This document shows positions 9,873-20,691 of a stretch of DNA of 64,000 nucleotides, in pieces. The notes below the pieces were generated by a model. That model was not told the origin of the DNA, ran no database searches, and saw only the letters and a program-made list of their open reading frames with translations. Within the stretch, counting starts at the first letter, position 1. Each line of letters opens with the position of its first letter. The stretch spans positions 266,176,131-266,240,130 of the forward strand of contig CM041779.1 of NCBI GenBank assembly GCA_023374045.1, read 5' to 3'. Origin of the DNA: Limonium bicolor (Eukaryota > Streptophyta > Magnoliopsida > Caryophyllales > Plumbaginaceae). The position numbers and the translations under genes were made by a program.

Positions 9873-11354
9873 TGCCAATGTGTTTTTCTGTGTGTTTGCC
9901 ACCTTGTAAGATAAAACATGTAATGAGTTTATAGTAATTCGTTTATGTGGCGCGTTCAATTCCGATACCGTTTAACCTCGAAAGTGTTAATCCTTAGCTA
10001 ACCAAACCTAGGATCACATAAGAGATCGGTATTCGGATTAACGACCCAAACCATGGGAACGTTCTAACCACGGCTATGCGTGAGTTAGTTGTGCGATGTT
10101 TGTTTGTGTTAGTATGTTCACTACCCTTGTGTGTGTCTAACTAGACCTTACCACCTAAGTGTGAATTAATGTGCTAAGTCCAATAATGAGACTTCTAACA
10201 AGTGCTAACCGGGGAGTGAGGAATCCGGTCGTTCCGGTCGCGCGTTGTTTGGGAGTGGGTATCCATCCTTGCTTTACCTTCCTCTCTGTTATGGTTGCTT
10301 TCCTTCTTGGGTTACGATCTCCCACTAGCTTACTCCAAAGCTTACCTATTCTGACTTATGATCGGTCTAGGGGGAACATGTGTTTGTGTGGTGTGTTCGG
10401 GTCACTATATCCGATCCATCTTTAAGTTAAGTTACTCGTCCGACTATCAGGACGGTAATGAGTGTTGTATAATGAGCTTAACATGTGGGTGATATCATTC
10501 TCTAGGCTTACAAGTGAACTAACTATGTTTGGGTCGGTTCCTAAAGAGAACCGTTCCCGTTATGTTATGTGTTATTTTTGTACTGCAATTCTTATTGCGA
10601 TGTTATGTTATATGTACGTTGAAACGTGAAATGTGTTGTTATGTGGAGTATGCGGATCATGGATATGAATCCAGGTTATTATAAGACGAATTTGTGTATA
10701 ACCCGACTAGTGGGTAGTGTCGTCTATTATGGAAATAGCTCCATTAGAGGAGAACCCCTCTAGGGTTAAAGAACCCAATGAGTGATTTATCAAGTATAGA
10801 TGCGTTGACTATTTCGTTGAGTCCCATTGTTGTGGGTATGTAATGTGTTATGTGTTTATAGTTTACATGCATGATTCAATATAATCAACCGCATGCCTAG
10901 ACGACAATTAGTTGTGCGTGGCCCGGTAGCATGCGGGCTGCGGGATTTCCATACCAGCAAAGGTGCTGAGCCCCCTGGGGCCTCCCTTTCTTCTCTTTCC
11001 TATTTCAGGTACAAGGATCTGGAAGCCGTTTGAGAGTAGGACGGGGTAGTTGTTTATACACGAATAGCCATTTCAATTGTATATGTATTGTAGGTGTAGT
11101 AAGACCGAAATTGTTATCGGCATCAGTTGGTAATACTCGGTACAGTTGGAATGTTTATATATATTGGATGTTGTTAATGGAAAGGGATAGTAGTGTATAG
11201 TTGCTCCGGAATCTAGTCCATCAGACCGATACAATGTATATGTATTAGCCTTGTTAGCCACGTGGGTGGTTAACGGCGTGTAACACCAATGAGTTAAGTT
11301 TTCCGCTGCAGTTTGTTGTTAAGTGTGTTGCTGTTAGTTGGGGTGTTACAAAAG

Positions 11355-11366
11355 TGGTATCAGAGC
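11355..11366 (+). promoter_or_regulatory. LARD-1 primer binding site (initiator-Met tRNA)
   Basis: tggtatcagagc lies four bases after the LTR end. It is complementary to the 3' end of initiator-Met tRNA, the usual primer of Tekay-like and many copia elements. Its 3' part forms one arm of a perfect hairpin (11361-11380). Confidence 0.85.
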
Positions 11367-11380
11367 GAAGTTTCGCTCTG
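11361..11380 (+). other. hairpin overlapping the LARD-1 primer binding site
   Basis: cagagcgaa-gt-ttcgctctg has nine perfect base pairs and a two-base loop. The first arm overlaps the last six bases of the primer binding site. Confidence 0.7.
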
Positions 11381-12177
11381 ATGACTGAATTACTGAGCTT
11401 AGGAAGTACCGAGTTAGGATTTTAGTACTTTGGGTTAAGGGTTGAGTGATAGCGTGAGAGATACGCTAGTTAGGAATTACCAGTGTGTACTTGAAACCTA
11501 CAATATCCTTCCCGCCCTCCACAATCCCTGTTTTGTAACTTGGGAAGAACGCCAGAGAGATGAAAGTCCTCTCTTACTTGGGAAAACCCCATATGGCTGT
11601 TATTAAGTACCTCTAAAGGTACGAAGAACCTGTCATACGGTAGATCCCGAGAATTGGGAATCCCGGAGACGGTTTCCGTCTGACCAATGTTAACCGCATT
11701 TAATAGCGAAGAATGAAGAATCTTGTGTATAGAAGAATGGAATTTCCGGTCAACCTAGGTCGACATTGCCAAGCAGTCGAGAACATCCAGCTTGCAATGC
11801 ACCAACCGTGCACAGGCAAGAAGTGAAGTAATGAAACCCGAGACACATGTCTACGGACGCAATTATTTAATAATGTCGCCAACGGTATACCCAACCAACG
11901 AACGAACTACAACGTAGTACCCAAACAAGACAAATCTCAGTAACCACGACAAATGCGTGGAATGGGCTACAAAGAAAATACAATACTAAGTAAAAGGGGA
12001 CTCCAATGAGGGAAACACCCTAGTTAAGATTATCAGGTGAACAGTGAGAAGTCGCCCAGAGGATTAATTGTCAAGATGTAAGAGCAAGTAAGGGCCAATA
12101 AGGCCATTAATGACAGTGCGGGTGAAAACAATACCGCAACCAGTGTGAGTGTTGAACTGATAACCAGTTAACATGGC

Positions 12178-12197
12178 GCACTTGCCATGGCAAGTGC
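12178..12197 (+). promoter_or_regulatory. perfect 20-bp palindrome in the LARD-1 internal domain
   Basis: gcacttgccatggcaagtgc is identical to its own reverse complement. The LARD-2 counterpart at 54356-54375 has t and a in place of the inner c and g, so pairing is kept through a paired change. It could be an RNA dimerisation or packaging signal, or a palindromic protein site. Confidence 0.75.
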
Positions 12198-12654
12198 TGC
12201 TATAACAAGGCTGTTCGGGAAATTTTTAACAACTACAAAGTACTTAGTAAAGTACCATGAAATTAAGGGAGAACATCATAATTGTGGAAGGGCTTAACAG
12301 CCTAACCTCCATAAATGGGAATACACCAGTCAACAAGAAGCTAGACTTGGTTAAGACAAGAAGACGTTGTGAAACCACAAGAATTTTTCATTCAAACTCA
12401 GATTTACTTCAAACCCCTTTTCTTTCAAAACCAATTTTTCTTTCAAACCAATACTTATTTCTAACCTTCTTTTAAACCAACCAGAGGACCTACACCGGCC
12501 TCAGCGATTTGAACAACCGGACGGAAACAGGTTAACCCAAGGGTAACAACCCGAGGGAATGGATTGAGTTCATAGTAATACAACGGTGGATAGACCTTCC
12601 CTTGATTGAGTTCGGGAAGCACGGAATGCATGCTGTCACAGGACAATATAAGGG

Positions 12655-12870
12655 AGTTGACAACAGAATACTTCACCTAGGCATGTGACGGACACTACGA
12701 GTGTACCAACTGAAATATGGGACGACTGCACTCCGATAGGAGCTTGTGGGCCTGACAGACCTACTTATGGGTTGGTCGGGTAAGTAGTAATGTATCAGTA
12801 GGATACCCCACATATGTATACGAGTAGAGTCCGAAACACGGGAAGTAGTCGACTCCATACTACGGTCAGC
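12655..12870 (+). repeat. conserved internal block C, LARD-1 copy
   Basis: Shared with 55027-55245 of LARD-2, with recognisable runs such as tgacaacagaatacttcac, gtgggcctgacagac, taagtagtaatgtatcagta and atgtatac. One frame reads WDD-TPI--CGPDR before a stop, faintly like the WDD...GPDL region after the integrase core of the Tekay element. That origin is speculative. Confidence 0.65.
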
Positions 12871-14082
12871 AGTAAAAGTCAATCAAGAGCTAAGGATTAC
12901 CATGAATGATTGAAGTAAGGGAACCCAGTTAAGTTAAAGGGACTAAAAGAATTAGTGAGTTTATTTCAAGGAAATATTTAAGAGTTAGGAAACACGAAGT
13001 GCACTGACTATTATGTAAAGACATCGCATATGTCTTAGAAATCCCTAGGGATAAGCATGATAGCTGGAGCAAATACCCAACCTATGTATGGCAAGGCAGA
13101 TGCCTGATATGGACATGTTAATGTGCAACGAATGGGATGAAACTCCCGGAATGAACACTTGGATTACCAGGGGATATCGACCTTCATAGAAGAGGATAGT
13201 AAACCCGGCTAAGAACGCAAAGCGGCGTAGTTTATTTGACGCACCAATAAGTGCAAGCCAGAGGTAATGGCATAACTTAGTAACACCCAGGAGCAATCCT
13301 TGAGGGGTGTTTGGATCAACAATCATTGAACGAAATAACGTGACAGAAACGCAAAGGTTGAAACTAACACTCAGTTTAAACATAAGTCGTCAGGAGGAAG
13401 CCTGACATCCTTGAAGGGGCGTCCCATGAAAGGAAGCATGATGCAACGACCTTGTCATGGAGCCCAATACTACCTCTAAACCATGTAATGTTGTATAGAG
13501 AAGTAAATGTGTGTGGACAGCCTACCATGAGCAGAGCTCGAGGCAGTGAGGCTTATAAGCCACAAACCAATGTGTTATGTAAATTTGATCGATTACAATA
13601 GTATATGTTATATAAGTGAATAGAGCGGAGAACGAACCACTACTTTAAGAGTAGGGATACCTCTCGATATTGCGAGACCGGAAGAGTAATAAGTCTAATA
13701 GCAACCACCATAGGTGTGTGATGCTAAATGTGTAGCGAACAACACTCAAGGAGCATAAAGACTCGAAGAACAACATATTCAACAATCAGCCAATAAGTGG
13801 CGAAACCCAGTGTAATGGCGGAAGCTAATATAATAGCGGATGCAGTGTAAGTTGATGTTGTATAATGAGTAAGGATACAGTGCACAATAAGCGACTATTG
13901 TATAAGTAGTGTTAAATGATAAAATGGTGAATGAGCAGAGTTATGAGTTAAACCCAGTGGAGATACAACAGTAAGTGTTAACAAATGAACTAGGCAGTAA
14001 GCCATTAACCAGTATTATGTGATAAAAAAAATCTCAGTGAAACACAGTGTGAATTCCTATTGCAATCGTATAAGAGATTTAC

Positions 14083-14140
14083 TGCCAAGAGTTTACGCCT
14101 CTGCACTCTATATGACTGGGTGTTTTGGTATTGCGCTTAT
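14083..14140 (+). repeat. conserved internal block D, LARD-1 copy
   Basis: gagtttacgcctctgcactc then gactgggtgttttggtattg, matching 55626-55682 of LARD-2 with few differences in about 57 bp. Function unknown. Confidence 0.65.
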
Positions 14141-14575
14141 AGTAGTATACACAGTAAATTATCATGGAAGTGGATAGGAAGTTTGTAACTCACCAAATTC
14201 GCTCACGGTACAAGATACCAAGATAAAAGTGAGAAATGGGAGATGTACAATACAGAAAGAAGAACGAACGGGGCAAGCTAAGCTCTAAAGTTAACAGAGT
14301 TGCGCAGCAGAGGCCAGTGAACCCATGCTTCAGATACTGAATGTGCATAGCGAATACGAATAAATGGATAATTATTAATGCTTAGAAGCCTAACAAACCA
14401 GAATCGAAACCAGTTAAGAGTTAAAGCAAACTCCAATGAGAATTCTTGGTTTAGAGACAAAACCACCAATATGGTTAAGGCCCTCTAACTAGAACGCATT
14501 GTATAACAGACCGCGTGCAAGTTAAAATACTTCACGACGGCAGAACATTTTAAGCCAATGTTCAGTGATTGATTA

Positions 14576-14610
14576 CGTGGGCGTAATCCCTTTTAAGGGG
14601 GGTAGAGCGC
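14576..14610 (+). promoter_or_regulatory. internal polypurine-tract-like motif in LARD-1
   Basis: gggcgtaatccc followed by ttttaaggggggtagagc, closely resembling the terminal polypurine tract (15939-15954) but about 1.35 kb upstream of it. A matching motif occurs in LARD-2 at 56222-56252. It could be a second plus-strand priming site or the relic of an older 3' end. Confidence 0.55.
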
Positions 14611-15639
14611 AAAACCGCTTAGTGTGTTTTACCGTACAAGTGTACGTGAACTATGGTGTGCATAGCACAAAATAATTTTGTTTGGATGATTGGTGCGTGT
14701 GTTACATAAACATACGCATTCATTCTTGGTTTAATTGTGGTAATTTTGCACAGAAGATGTGAAATACCATTGTGATAAGTGTGACTACTTTGTTAATTGT
14801 TGTGTGGGAGTACAAGTATAAGGGAGTAAAGGAACTCCCGGGGGAATAAAAACACTGACAGTGTATAAATGTAAAACCATGTGTTGTATTTTGATAAAAT
14901 ATATGTATATATGTAATATAGTGATTCATGAAAGGGTATGAAACCGACATAGAACCTAGTGAGAATTAGATTCCCTAGGTAACTTGATTAAAAGTGAATG
15001 GAAATAACTGATAGACGAAGTTCTATCCCTTGGAGATGTTATGATCATGATTATAATGATTAAAAAGATAGAAAATTGGAAATGAGTGATTTACTTGATG
15101 CTTGAAATTGAAGTGGGAGGTGAAACTTGATTATCATGAGATCAAGGGAAGCCGAACACAAATTGGGGTGGAAGGATAGTTCAACACTGATGCTGATCAC
15201 ATCAGGGCTGGATGACTCTTGAAGCTCCCTGTAAGTGGTCACAAATAACCACGCTAAGAAAGATGCAAAGACCATAAATTGGACTTGGAGTTGTGTTGCG
15301 TTTTCAAAAAGGATTTTCAATTGGTATTTCCAAAACAGTCGATTCTCTTATATACTTAACCTAGTAAAGAATATTTTTGTAGTACTTGCTCACGAGCTGA
15401 GGACGTATGAGCCTTTGTCTTCAGACCGGTGACATGAGAAGTACATATGTTTGAAAAATTAAGTGAATGTTTTGATCTCACAAGGGAACGGGGACTAGAA
15501 GGTGTCCATCGCGACCGGGTTCCGCGGGATCACAGTGTATATAAAAAGGTATTTTTGGTTGATATACATGCTAAGACATGTTGTGTGGTATGTGTAATAA
15601 ATATTATTTCTGACCTTGAGTCCTAATGTGGTTGAATTA

Positions 15640-15850
15640 TGAAAATTGTTATGTTACCTAGACCTATGAGTCTAAATGTTGTTATGTTACCCAGACCTAA
15701 GAGTCTGAGGGTTGTAATGTAAGTGTAAATGTTGTTAAGATACCCGGACCGTTGAGTCCGAGGTTATCATGTAAGTATGTTATGTTATGTTATGTATGGA
15801 TGTGGATATGTTGCCCGGACCGTTAAGTCCGAGGTTGTGATGTAAAGTAT
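15640..15850 (+). repeat. tandem hairpin repeats before the LARD-1 polypurine tract
   Basis: Four degenerate repeats of about 55-75 bp, each with a small inverted repeat: agaccta-tgagtct type twice, then cggac-cgttga-gtccg and cggac-cgttaa-gtccg, followed by gaggtt and tgtaa. They end about 90 bp before the polypurine tract. Confidence 0.65.
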
Positions 15851-15938
15851 GTTAGTTATGGAAGTTTTATTTTGCAAGTAATTCCCGTATTCTAGTCTAA
15901 TGATGTGTGGGAAATGTGAACTTTGAGGACGAAGTTCT

Positions 15939-15954
15939 TTTAAGGGAGGTAGAT
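15939..15954 (+). promoter_or_regulatory. LARD-1 polypurine tract
   Basis: ttttaagggaggtaga immediately before the right LTR (tgaaatatccc). The upstream context gaggacgaagttc resembles that of the Tekay element (gaggacgaaattc). This is the primer for plus-strand DNA synthesis. Confidence 0.8.
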
Positions 15955-17534
15955 TGAAATATCCCAAACCTTGATATGTTGTTTAAATGTTAAAATATGA
16001 TATTTAAAGGCTTAAAATTGCCTTAGAAACATTAGTGAACAATTTAAACCATAGTAAACACAATAAGCACTAAGACATAGTTGGAGCAAAAACATGCTCT
16101 AAGCTTGGAGTGAACTTGGTTAGGACCCAAAGAGCCTACCAAGACTTTATAACATTCAATTATGATCTAATAAGGCTAATTAAGTCCTTAGGAAACTTTG
16201 GTAGACAATTAAACCAAACAAAACACAAATAAATACCTTAAAGCCAATATGGGCGAGAATGTGCTCTAAGCTTGGGATAAGTTTGGTTAAGTCCTAATAA
16301 GCTTACCAAGACCTTATTTATATGTTAATGAACATATTAAATCAATTACTAAATAAAACCAAGCTTGAAAACAAGCTAAAACACAAAATGTGCTTTAAGG
16401 AGCCTTAAAGCACATTTTTGAAAAATTGTCTTGTAAATGGGTTTTGAGTGGCTAAATTTCCATCATTACTCTTTAATCAACATGTGTACTACTTAGTATC
16501 ACATTAGGAAGTCTAAATCAATGGGAAATCAAAAATTTCACAAATATGTGCCTTAATAGTGAATAGTGCTCAAATAGTGCTAGTTTTGACTTAAGTAAAC
16601 TTTAATTAGTTAAATGGTCAACAAAGACCATAAATATCCTTATGATGGAAGGGGGCACGGTTTTTAGAGTGTGAGTCATCACACTTGGCTAGCAACTAAA
16701 GAAAAGAAAAAGAAAAGTAAGTAAAAGTTACTATTTACCTTTTAACATAAATATCTTAACTAAAGGCTTACCTCTCACCTCCTCTCTTTATTTCCTTCAC
16801 TCACCACCGCATTCATCTTCATCCTCCCTTCTCAATCTCGTTTTTACAGCAAGTATCCCTTCTCCATCTTTGAATGCTTGTAACTTATGACTCCATGCTC
16901 CAAAATCAATTTCAAGACTACCTTTGTCTTAGTTAGAGTGAGCTCTTCATTTCCCTCTTTTCAAATCTTCAAGAACTCAATTTTGGTGCCATGGAGATTC
17001 ACCATTGAAGGAGCTTGAGCTCATATTTCCATGCCTTCTCATTCTCCTTTGTTTCAAGGTAAGTAAAATCAAAGAAAATCTAAGTTCCCATCATTTTCTT
17101 TGTATAGCCGAAAATTCACCTTACAATGGTGCCTTGTCTTGCTATTTTCTTAGCTTAATTCAATCTTCAAGGGACTAGGAGGAGTCCTATCTTGCCACTT
17201 AACCAGCACTCTTTCAAATTCCAAAGGTAATCATCAAATTTTAGTGTTTTAAGACACTTATGTAAACCTAGGGTTTAATTATGAGTTTGAGTATTAAACT
17301 TAATACTCATTACCCTTATATGTGTATTGGTTAGAAGGTTGACAAGTGATAAAAGCTCCTTGCCGATTTTCAATCAAGAAAAACAAGAGAAAACAAAGAG
17401 GTAAATGACCTCTCTTAATGTGGTTTTATGTACTAGGGAATTGAGCTATATTTGCTTAATAATTAACTTAAAGAGCCAATGGGAATGAGATAGAAAACTA
17501 TCCACAAGGTGGACTAAAAAGACATGGGAGCATT
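15955..17534 (+). repeat. LARD-1 right LTR, first part
   Basis: Matches 6459-8060 of the left LTR and is interrupted after ...gggagcatt by a nested element in opposite orientation. Compared with the left LTR it lacks about 20 bp near 17391, where the left copy has an additional aagtgagaaagcttgg-type segment at about 7900-7925. Confidence 0.85.
17530..17534. repeat. target-site duplication of the nested gag element (gcatt)
   Basis: gcatt at 17530-17534 is repeated at 25491-25495. The left LTR of LARD-1 has it once (gagcattgttgtg at about 8059), which shows the empty site. Confidence 0.9.
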
Positions 17535-19229
17535 TGTAGCAGAAATATGTTACTATCTCTACCTAGGCAGTGCACCTATCGTTTTGCGGGTATAGTGATT
17601 AAGTGGGTTGTCGAACTCAGGGACCTCGTTCAATTAACTGACAAATTATTAATCTAACTGAGAAACTAAATTAAACTAAGAAAACGGGAAATTGTCACTT
17701 TTTCAGGTTTTCAATTAATTCAAAACAAATAACGAGCACAAATAATGAAGTAACAAAACGATAAAAATAAACAAAGCAAATGTCGGTTTAAAAATCTAAT
17801 GAATTAAAAACGCTCCCCGGGTTATTCCACTCGTCTATTTCGTCGAATTCAATTAATAACAATTTTCACTGTTTTATGCAATAAGCTAAGGAATTATAAT
17901 TAGTTCGTTGACCGGTCCTTGTACAACGAGCCCTAACTAACTGAAATAACAAGCCGCAAACCATGCCCAAGTTAAATTCAAGTTAATTGCAATAACACAA
18001 TTCCTATTAGAGACAGATTAACCTATAGGCAAGCCATGCTTCTAGTCGTTAATCCGGTTTGATTTCCTATGTCTAGAACTTAATCTCAGCACCGCATTTT
18101 GATATAAGCTCTACAAAAATCACTTAGAAAATTGGCCAGAAAATCTAAGCGCATTAAGGACAGGAATCAAACTATTGCAAAACAATAATAGTGACAAATT
18201 TATATAACATAAACTCTACGAAAAAGACTCGCTTCCCTAACCCGGGAAGCTAAATAGAACTACTCACTCATGATTCAAAACGTAAATAATAGAGAACAAA
18301 GAAAACATAAAACAAACTAAAATTAAAGCAATAAATAATTCCAGTTTAGAAACTCCACTCAGTTTCCTAATTATCCCCTGACAATCTGGTGGTGGGTTGA
18401 TTCTACTCTTGTTGACGCTGGAACTGCTGCGTGGCTGCACCGCTCTGCACCTCTGGTGAATGGTTCGGTAGTATGGTCGTGGTGTGTGGAAAGTAATGGC
18501 GGTGGGATGATGGTAATGGTGTTGGTCAACGGTGTGTAGATGGAGAGGGAGTATATGGCTGGGATTGCAGAATGTCGAATGCGAACAGAAGACCGGGGGT
18601 TATGGATGTGTGGTGGTGTCGATGATGGATGATGGTGGAAGGGTTGACCGGGAGCAGAGGCCGAAGCCCCTGATGTGAGGCGCGGCGTGAATATTTGGAA
18701 GTGAATGTTCGCCTCCTATGTGCCCTAATCTCGTATATGTATGCAGCCCCCATACAATATTTTTATCTTCAACAATATACTCACGCGAGTTTCTATCTTC
18801 AGCCGCATAAATCATTTGTGGCGTGAATGACATATCTCCACGTACGTGATTGGTATTGCATCAATCATATGCAAGTATGCAACCTTTTTCTTTTGAATAA
18901 AAAGATAGTGATCGTTATAATGATGTGGTAATGATTGGATTATATAATGATTATTAAATCATTATATAATATCATCTAGACACAACTTGAACCGAGCATT
19001 GATTCTTCGTTGTAGCTCTGATTTGCTCCCCGTTAGTTGTGTTGTGAAGCTAACGAAGCAAAGAATGCAATCCTATGAATTTTACCTGCATTTGACACAT
19101 AAAATATATCAGCTCACATCATAACATAAATCTAAGGAAAAACATATGATAAGTGAGAAATATGACATGAATTGTTATAGGAATAGGAAGAATTAAAGCT
19201 CTAAAAGTATATATATTTCGCACTTATCA
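17535..19229 (-). repeat. gag element 3' LTR (1695 bp)
   Basis: Near-identical to 23801-25490. Differences seen are a few substitutions and 1-3 bp indels (for example ggttatgg versus ggttgg near 18600, and ta-repeat length near 19210). Open frames within it are incidental. Confidence 0.88.
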
Positions 19230-19262
19230 AACTTCCTCACACTTAGCTTTTGCTTGTCCTCA
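19230..19262 (-). promoter_or_regulatory. polypurine tract region of the gag element
   Basis: The sense strand reads gaggacaagcaaaagctaag then tgtgaggaagtt directly before the LTR start tgataag. This purine-rich block primes plus-strand synthesis. Confidence 0.65.
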
Positions 19263-20296
19263 AGCAAATATAGAATATGTTTACTTTTAAGCACCGTAGT
19301 ATCGAAACTCAGGAATAAACAAGTGTCGAAGGAAAACAAGCAAAATGACAATCAAAAGAATAATTCTGCTATTTGCTGTAGGTTTTCGCAAACAGTGAAA
19401 AAGAGTGGAGTTAAAATGCATGGAGAAGTTAGATTATAGAAACTGAAACAGAGTAGTTTGGGATCTTCCACCATTTCTTTCCTCTAACCTTTGGATGACA
19501 AGGGGTGTGAAGTAACACCTTATTCCGTGATACCTTTCAACACCACATACTCATGATCAGAATAAGCAAAAATGAATTACACATTTAACTTTTCAAAGTT
19601 TCTTTTCCTTAACATTCTATTCTGCCATTTGCATATTTAATTCATCCCCTCAGACTTTTCTCTTCACCCATGTAGCGGTTTTGGGTCTTCTATCCCAGAT
19701 CACAAGACCTTAGGTAGACGGGTGATGAAGCACCCCACGGACTTAATAACCGAATGAAGAGGCCTGTTTTGGTTCAGAAATAAATTTTAATTCAGATCAG
19801 CGGAGTACCTTGCCTTATCCTTTCATACCAAACTTTCTTATCATTCCCAAAATCCCAAACTAGATAATTCAGTTTTCATAATCAGCTAATCCACCAAATT
19901 CCAGTGAAAATAGATTCAGTTTGGATAAAACTATACATACAAACAGCCAAAAGCAGAAAGATTCTTGAGGTGGCCATCAGGCTTGTTTTCAAAACCTCAA
20001 CAAAAGTTTTTACCTGAATATTCAATATTTATTGGCACTTAAAAGAAGCAATTCTTTTAAAATAATAGGACAAACAAAAATATGTGTGGCATTAAGTGCA
20101 ATTGTCAATATTTAGAAAGTTCTCCTACTTCCTCACACTTAAGAGGAGCAATGTCCTCATTGTTCACAAGTTAAAACCAAGAAAAGGACTTTCTAAATAT
20201 TGCAAACTCATCAAGGGAAGATCTCATAGAATTTATTCATGCAAAGCATAATGGACTGAAACAAAAATGAAAGGACACGAAAACTCCCCTGATATC

Positions 20297-20423
20297 TTCA
20301 GATTGAGGAAGGGCACCTTCCTCACACTTAGGTCATTCACCAGGGTAGAAATCTTCATATTGAGGAAGGGTATCTTCCTCACACTTAAGTCCTTCACCGG
20401 GGTATAAATCTTCCTCACACTTG
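20297..20423 (-). repeat. 58-bp tandem repeat containing polypurine-like hairpins
   Basis: Two and a half units. Each carries gaggaagg...ccttcctc. In the first unit gaggaagg-gca-ccttcctc (20305-20323) is a perfect 8-bp stem with a 3-nt loop. Confidence 0.7.
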
Positions 20424-20691
20424 CTGTGAAGCAAGTGTCCAGCCTTGGAGTCGCTATGATCATCACACCTGTAAACATCTCAGAAAAACAACAAGAATTG
20501 ATGCTAAAAACATCTCGTTAAACGCATGGGCATTAGAAACCTCGAGTGAGTAAACTGGACAACAAGAAACTCAATAAAAATTAAAAGTACTACAAAACAA
20601 AAGAAAACTGGAAACTAAAAACTACCACTAGGTTGCCTCCCAGTCAGCCGCCCTTCTTTATAGTCTTTGGCTAGACTTTCCCTTGATTACG

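Larger units (their letters stand above)
6459..11350 (+). repeat. LARD-1 left LTR (4892 bp)
   Basis: It begins TGAAATACCCC and ends GGGGTGTTACA. The whole sequence recurs from 15955 (tgaaatatcccaaacc) to 28792 with a high level of identity apart from small indels. A candidate core promoter is the aacataaatatct block at about 7251-7263, also present in the LARD-2 LTR. The following transcribed-looking region is pyrimidine-rich. It contains an array of GC-rich inverted repeats (about 8975-9610) and a tRNA-like antisense sequence (9797-9872). The short open frames inside it are not conserved in any way that suggests coding. Confidence 0.85.
11351..15954 (+). other. LARD-1 internal domain, non-coding
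   Basis: No open frame longer than about 110 codons and no retroelement protein motif in any frame. Five short blocks are shared in order with the LARD-2 internal domain: the primer site hairpin (11351-11385), a 20-bp palindrome (12178-12197), a block of about 210 bp (12655-12870), a block of about 57 bp (14083-14140), and a polypurine-like motif (14576-14610). The 14610-15938 portion is a long 3' segment with small hairpin repeats near its end. Conservation of a non-coding internal domain is the defining trait of LARDs. Confidence 0.75.
19230..20691 (-). other. non-coding 3' region of the gag element with repeated purine-rich motif
   Basis: Lies between the stop codon and the 3' LTR, where pol would sit. 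It contains five copies of cttcctcacactt on the plus strand (aagtgtgaggaag in sense), at about 19231, 20128, 20317, 20374 and 20410. It also holds a roughly 58-bp tandem repeat at about 20297-20423. The rest is A/T-rich with no recognisable motif. Confidence 0.7.
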
